A stretch of DNA of 64,000 bases from Trichormus sp. M33_DOE_039 (GTDB taxonomy: Bacteria; Cyanobacteriota; Cyanobacteriia; Cyanobacteriales; Nostocaceae), in the NCBI GenBank assembly GCA_015296085.1, contig DVDT01000063.1, forward strand, positions 62,001 through 126,000, given 5' to 3'. Numbering within the stretch: position 1 is the stretch's first letter; the number at the start of each line of letters is the position of its first letter. This document shows positions 59,837-64,000 of this stretch, piece by piece. The position numbers and the translations under genes were made by a program. The notes beneath the pieces are model-generated. The model saw only the letters and a program-made list of their open reading frames with translations. It did not search any database and had not been told where the DNA came from.

Positions 59837-62017
59837 TTCTACACCTTCTTTCAAATCAAGCGGAATACAAGCATGAACTAGAGGTAATAACGGCCCTAAT
59901 TGTTCTTGTCCATTGACTGCTAAATCACTGTGACACAAGTAAAGTCTTTCCGAAACACGAGAAAGTAAATCATGCAAAATCCTTTGTAATCGTGTTTCTT
60001 CTGCTAGTTTTTCATCTTCGGCTGTCCAAGGCTGTCCTAACCTATCTTGCAGGAAAAATGGCGCACCAAATAAAGTCGCTGCCCCACCTTTTGCCCAGAG
60101 GGGTGAACCAGTATCTAACCAAAAGTGCCAACGGTGAAATTTTCTATTAGCGCGGTATTGGAAGATAGTTGCTAAAGTGACTGCTTTCTTGTTTGTGCCG
60201 ATGGAACGCAAGGGATAAGGATTAGCGGTAATCGTTCCCTGGCGCAGTAGTTGAATAAATTCCGCGATGGTGGTGGTAGAAAGGCGATTAATCGCATCTG
60301 AGGTGTTTGGTGTAGTTTGTTTTAACCTAGTGTCAATTTCCCAATAGTGTTGGGCTGTTTCTAGTAATTCTCTGAGTGCTGCTAGTTGTTCGTAGGGAAG
60401 GTTAATACCGTTCCACAAAAAGCGTTGAATTGCCCTATCTAGAAGAGAAATAGGACTAGGGATGAGGCGGAGTTCTTGTTGCGATCGCTGTTTTTCTAAC
60501 CACTGTAAAATCTCAGTGTAGGCTGTGGTGGCGGCGTAGCCAATCCGATCCCAACGTTCAAAGGCTTTGACTGGTAGTAAGTTGGGGTGTTCTGGATGAG
60601 GGACAAAGCAATAATCTGCTATTAATCCTGCCCTGACTGGGTCAATATTTGTGGAGAGTGGGGAAGAGGTTTCTGAGGATTCGGGCTTTCTACTCAAGAT
60701 AACTAGCATTTCGGCTACTGCATCCCGATCTACCAAGCGTCCTAAGCCGGGATAGACTAATGCCAACATGGTGAGTAATGCCCGAATAACTGGAGAACTA
60801 ATCAGAGGACGTTGGTCATTGAGTGACTCGACGGAGATATTTTGCTTGCTGAGAATTTCCACTAGAGTATAACGAGCGATCGCATCTAAACCAGGAGCAA
60901 TAATGGCTACGTCTTCGGCTGCTACTAGTCCTGATTTAATGGCATTACCAATAACTTCTGCTGTGTGTCGCAACAGTTGGGAACGAGAAGTTGTTTGAAT
61001 GGACTTTACCACTGGAGGTAAATCTGACAATCCCATTGGTGTACTTAATGATCCCACCATTGGCGCAGCTAATCTATCTGCTAGAGAATCCAGAGCAAAT
61101 CCTGGCAAAGTTTCAACTTGACAACGTCTTCCTAACCCCGCCATATAATCAGGATCTGCCCCCAAACCCAACCTAACTCCACCATCAGAATTGTAGCTAA
61201 ACGCACCTACCGCGCCCTGATCTAACAGCAACTCCAATAAATCACGTACCACACCGGGATATTCATCTACATCATCCGCCAATACTGCTTGATAACGATT
61301 GGCTAAGTACTGTTGGTAATGCTCATTCTTTAATAAATATTGCGTGTAGAGTTCAGTAATAATGCCATAAGTGAGTAAACCTCTCTCTAAACACCAATTT
61401 CGCCAATCTAATAGTAAATTTGCCATAAATTCTGGCTTTAGATTGGCGATGTTTTCCTCTAAACTTGTTTGCAAAATCCGCGCAATTTCCTCGCACGGTG
61501 TTCCACTATAGGCGGCTAATTGCATTAAGTCTAAGATACGTCTGACAAAGCGGTATTCATGCGCTCCTGCCAGCTTTAAGGTATCTTCATCCAACTGGTT
61601 TTTCCACAGTTTGGTTGCTAGTTCTTGCTCAGTTTCAGGCCGCAAGCGGACAGGAAATTGTGCCTTTAAATTCAACAATTGAATCAGTAAAGGCCAAAAT
61701 AAGATTACGTCATCTTGAAAAAAGCCTAGTGGAGTTCTCACCCGTACTGGATATTTTCCTTGAGTCTTAGTAACAATTTTATCCCCAAATTCCCGACGAT
61801 TATCATCATTGGCAGCTAAAACCAAAACTCCTGGTTTTGCCTGCTGGATTAAACCAGACTGAGGTATGTAAGTGCTTGCTTGCATTTTTACTTTTTTAGT
61901 ATAAAATAATTCATACATTTGATTTTTATTTTGTAACCAATTACCGAATTGCTCTACCAATCGGCTAGTCTTACCACTACGGCTACTACCAACAATCCAA
62001 ATAGAATGAGAAATCAC
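59831..62017 (-). CDS. RecB/AddB-like P-loop protein
   Basis: A 728-residue protein with a Walker A motif at the N-terminus (IVGSSRSGKTSRL, about 8-20). Parts of the SF1-helicase or AddB-like layout follow: VLVLAANDDNRREFGD, an acidic Walker B-like AVLADDVDEYPGVVRDLLEL, and VAIIAPGLDAIARYTLVEIL. The C-terminal nuclease residues of AddB/RecB are not seen. It is best described as a recombination or repair-associated ATPase of the AddB/RecB-helicase type, possibly without helicase activity. No AddA partner is adjacent. Confidence 0.7.
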   Translation of the reverse strand: MISHSIWIVGSSRSGKTSRLVEQFGNWLQNKNQMYELFYTKKVKMQASTYIPQSGLIQQAKPGVLVLAANDDNRREFGDKIVTKTQGKYPVRVRTPLGFFQDDVILFWPLLIQLLNLKAQFPVRLRPETEQELATKLWKNQLDEDTLKLAGAHEYRFVRRILDLMQLAAYSGTPCEEIARILQTSLEENIANLKPEFMANLLLDWRNWCLERGLLTYGIITELYTQYLLKNEHYQQYLANRYQAVLADDVDEYPGVVRDLLELLLDQGAVGAFSYNSDGGVRLGLGADPDYMAGLGRRCQVETLPGFALDSLADRLAAPMVGSLSTPMGLSDLPPVVKSIQTTSRSQLLRHTAEVIGNAIKSGLVAAEDVAIIAPGLDAIARYTLVEILSKQNISVESLNDQRPLISSPVIRALLTMLALVYPGLGRLVDRDAVAEMLVILSRKPESSETSSPLSTNIDPVRAGLIADYCFVPHPEHPNLLPVKAFERWDRIGYAATTAYTEILQWLEKQRSQQELRLIPSPISLLDRAIQRFLWNGINLPYEQLAALRELLETAQHYWEIDTRLKQTTPNTSDAINRLSTTTIAEFIQLLRQGTITANPYPLRSIGTNKKAVTLATIFQYRANRKFHRWHFWLDTGSPLWAKGGAATLFGAPFFLQDRLGQPWTAEDEKLAEETRLQRILHDLLSRVSERLYLCHSDLAVNGQEQLGPLLPLVHACIPLDLKEGVEV

Positions 62018-62110
62018 CTATCATCTCCTGAACAGATTTGTTATTGTATCTTGCGTTAATTTAAAGTTAGTAATCAAAACATAATATATATTTCTGGAAA
62101 ATTAGTTACA

Positions 62111-63505
62111 ATGCAGAATTCTATTTTCGGTCAAAAAATTTATCCTTTTCTACTGTCTGCTTATAGATGGTATTTACAGACACCAGAACGTTCTTTAGAT
62201 GAAGCTTATAAAGCAGCTTTGAAAATTAAATCCATAGAAGATGAATATTTTCATGGTAATCCAATAGACTTCAACTCAGCTATCTATAGCAGTAGTGTGA
62301 TGGATTATTTTGAATCCGACATCAAGAAGCAATTAAAATTAGTCAGAATGCGGCTTACGGAGTTTCGTTTTAGCCGTTGGTTTGCCAATGAGTCTCATCA
62401 AAAAGCAGCACAAAAAACAGGTATAGAGTATCTTACCCCTACAGTTATTTTAGAAAAATTAAAATTAATTGATGATATTACTTCTAAATATATTCACTTT
62501 GAGCCAGAAATATTTTCTCAGGCTGGAATTAATCAAGGTGCAGTTAATACTATCACTGAAGTAGAACATAGTGATCAGTCTGTAAATTATCCTCCGGGAA
62601 TAGTTAGAGGAAACAAGAATGATTTGGTTGAACGAATATATGCTCCGACATCACCACCACAAAATTCTGGGAGAACCCCTGATCCAAATCGAAAAAAACG
62701 CCCTAAGTCTGACTCCATTGGCATTTTACCACGCTCTATTTTAAGCACAATAGGTCGTCTACAAATTGAGTTAGATCCTAATTCTGAACAAGATGTAGTG
62801 CAGAATTTTCGTCAAGCACAACGTAGAACGATTATTTCTATCCGATTTATTTTACTAATTATTATTATACCTCTTTTAACTCATCAGTTATCAAAAGCAT
62901 TATTTGTAGGGCCACTTGTAGATCGGTTCAGAAGCTCTCAAACCGAGCAAGTTTTTCTCAATGAAGAAATGGAAGAAAAAGCACTATTAACACTGCAAAG
63001 ATTTGAAGAAAGAATAAAGTTTGAAAACTTAATTAGTAATGCGCCACCTCTTTCCGCAGAAGAAATAGAAGCGCGAATGCAAGAAAAAGCGCAAGTAGTA
63101 GCCGAGGAGTTTCGCCATGAAAGTGCTAATGCCATTAAAAACGTTTTCTCAGATATTTTTTCTGTGGGTGCATTTATTTGGCTGCTAATTGCAAGTAAGT
63201 CCTCTATCATGGTGCTAAAAGATTTCTTTGACAATGTCGTCTATGGACTCAGTGACAGTGCTAAAGCATTTATTATTATTTTATTTACTGATGTTTTTGT
63301 AGGTTTTCATTCTCCTCATGGCTGGGAAGTAATCTTGGAAGGTGTCACGCGTCACTGGGGTTTACCAGCAAATCGAGACTTTATTTTCTTATTTATTGCT
63401 ACTTTCCCAGTAATTTTAGATACTATCTTTAAATACTGGATCTTCCGTTATCTCAACCGTATATCACCTTCCGCAGTGGCTACATACCGGAATATGAATG
63501 AGTAA
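62111..63505 (+). CDS. pxcA: Proton extrusion protein PxcA (CemA family)
   Basis: A 464-residue protein. The N-terminal half is soluble and helical, starting with IYPFLLSAYRWYLQTPERSL. The C-terminal half is the CemA domain: hydrophobic helices begin near 242 (ISIRFILLIIIIPLLTHQLS), a coiled-coil segment at about 280-340 is followed by DIFSVGAFIWLLIASKSSIM, FLFIATFPVILDTIFKYWIF and a polar end. PxcA drives light-dependent proton release and helps with inorganic carbon and sodium homeostasis. It is monocistronic, and CTTGGG/CCCAAG at 63515-63529 forms a short hairpin after the stop. Confidence 0.93.
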   Translation: MQNSIFGQKIYPFLLSAYRWYLQTPERSLDEAYKAALKIKSIEDEYFHGNPIDFNSAIYSSSVMDYFESDIKKQLKLVRMRLTEFRFSRWFANESHQKAAQKTGIEYLTPTVILEKLKLIDDITSKYIHFEPEIFSQAGINQGAVNTITEVEHSDQSVNYPPGIVRGNKNDLVERIYAPTSPPQNSGRTPDPNRKKRPKSDSIGILPRSILSTIGRLQIELDPNSEQDVVQNFRQAQRRTIISIRFILLIIIIPLLTHQLSKALFVGPLVDRFRSSQTEQVFLNEEMEEKALLTLQRFEERIKFENLISNAPPLSAEEIEARMQEKAQVVAEEFRHESANAIKNVFSDIFSVGAFIWLLIASKSSIMVLKDFFDNVVYGLSDSAKAFIIILFTDVFVGFHSPHGWEVILEGVTRHWGLPANRDFIFLFIATFPVILDTIFKYWIFRYLNRISPSAVATYRNMNE

Positions 63506-64000
63506 CACTACTGTCTTGGGAAACCCAAGTGGAGTAAATCCCATGAAGTCAGGGGAGACATGTTATCAAATTGTGATCATTCCTCGATTCAGGAATGCCA
63601 GATAAAGATATTAGGATATATTTACCTACGTGATCATCAAATAGAAGTCTGATATACAGCTATCTGCTTTTAATTGTGATGATGAATACACTCAGATACC
63701 CAAATTGTTTGAAAAGTTGGGTATCTTTTGGGTACTCTGTTGTGTACTATTGGAACTATCGATAATAATCTTGCGTCATCTTTGTACTGTTATTCCAGTG
63801 CAAGTCTGTGTCAAAAAATGCAAGGGTTTATACATCTTAGCTACTCTAAGAAACTGAAGAGTAGAAATAGAAAAGTGTGTAAATGCTGACAAATATTTTG
63901 TTCCTGATTTTGAGCTAATTTTGCAGTTACAGGAACATCATTCCTTCAAGTTGTATCTACTACACAAACATTCAGGAATTAGGAGTCTATTGGACTCAAG
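63506..64000. other. Intergenic region at the right edge
   Basis: No gene is recognised. There is a short hairpin CTTGGG/CCCAAG at 63515-63529, a hairpin GATACCCAA/TTGGGTATC at 63695-63725 followed by TTTT, and otherwise AT-rich sequence. A gene may begin to the right of the window. Confidence 0.4.
63695..63729 (+). terminator. Orphan terminator-like hairpin
   Basis: GATACCCAA at 63695-63703 and TTGGGTATC at 63717-63725 form a 9-base stem with a 13-base loop, followed by TTTT. It is about 190 bases after the pxcA stop and could end pxcA or an unseen small RNA. Confidence 0.5.

Noticed and set aside
1-64000. tRNA or rRNA genes
   Set aside because: I looked for the T-loop GGTTCRANYCC pattern with matching acceptor stems and for rRNA-conserved blocks and found none; a covariance-model scan would be needed to be certain.

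Overview
The window reads as a chromosomal segment of a filamentous, probably heterocyst-forming cyanobacterium of the Nostoc/Anabaena type. The evidence is the density of the HIP1 octamer GCGATCGC, heptameric tandem repeats of the CCCCAAT and TAATGAC kinds, and genes typical of oxygenic phototrophs: chlP, rpaA, the thiO-thiG fusion, hemJ, psb34, cruA and pxcA. No rRNA, tRNA, CRISPR array or prophage is visible. The mobile-element signal is limited to a MITE-like element, an IS982-type transposase remnant and many small dispersed palindromes.

Layout. 1-5 kb: end of a DM13 protein, an SDR, an aquaporin-family channel, a secreted-looking MsrB, a CHRD protein and a small minus-strand operon (SnoaL-like, membrane protein, cupin). 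5-10.2 kb: two large alpha-glucan/oligosaccharide hydrolases. 10.2-13.9 kb: repeat-rich spacer with a MITE, a DUF2808 protein, a histidine kinase/response regulator pair and a GNAT protein. 13.9-19.3 kb: a minus-strand redox block (peroxiredoxin, GMC oxidoreductase, DoxX-like protein, NDH-2, DUF411). 19.5-27 kb: cysA, a YidD with a cysteine-rich tail, chlP, rpaA, a PEP-CTERM protein and a PhoX-like phosphatase. 27-35.3 kb: two Uma2 nucleases, a HAD protein, an S1-domain protein, a HopA1/kinase pair, an AI-2E-type transporter and a small membrane protein. 35.6-48.9 kb: LCP protein, CruA, citramalate synthase, a 2Fe-2S ferredoxin, ThiO-ThiG, Psb34, a TPR protein and HemJ. 49-64 kb: IS982 remnant, small cyanobacterial hypotheticals, two flavoproteins, a methyltransferase, a Ser/Thr kinase, a nidogen/PEP-CTERM protein, MsrA, a RecB/AddB-like P-loop protein and PxcA.

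How genes fit together. Several are housekeeping parts of the photosynthetic cell: phytyl chain reduction (ChlP), protoporphyrin formation (HemJ), carotenoid cyclisation and possibly isomerisation (CruA, CRTISO-like), PSII assembly (Psb34), light-dependent proton exchange (PxcA), circadian/light output (RpaA), thiamine thiazole synthesis (ThiO-ThiG), isoleucine precursor synthesis (CimA) and sulfate uptake (CysA). MsrA and MsrB repair the two methionine sulfoxide epimers.

The best candidate for an undescribed system is the two-gene minus-strand cassette at 30731-33015. An APH-fold kinase is followed 17 bases later by a HopA1-family protein. That is the pairing used for Ser/Thr phosphorylation and elimination in thioamitide and class V lanthipeptide biosynthesis, but no convincing precursor peptide lies beside it. 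Other notable signals are repeats that have invaded coding sequence (CimA, YidD, the AI-2E transporter), repeats that supply stop codons (cimA, the P-loop gene, the DUF411 gene), and heptamer repeats that contain the start codons of three separate flavoprotein genes.
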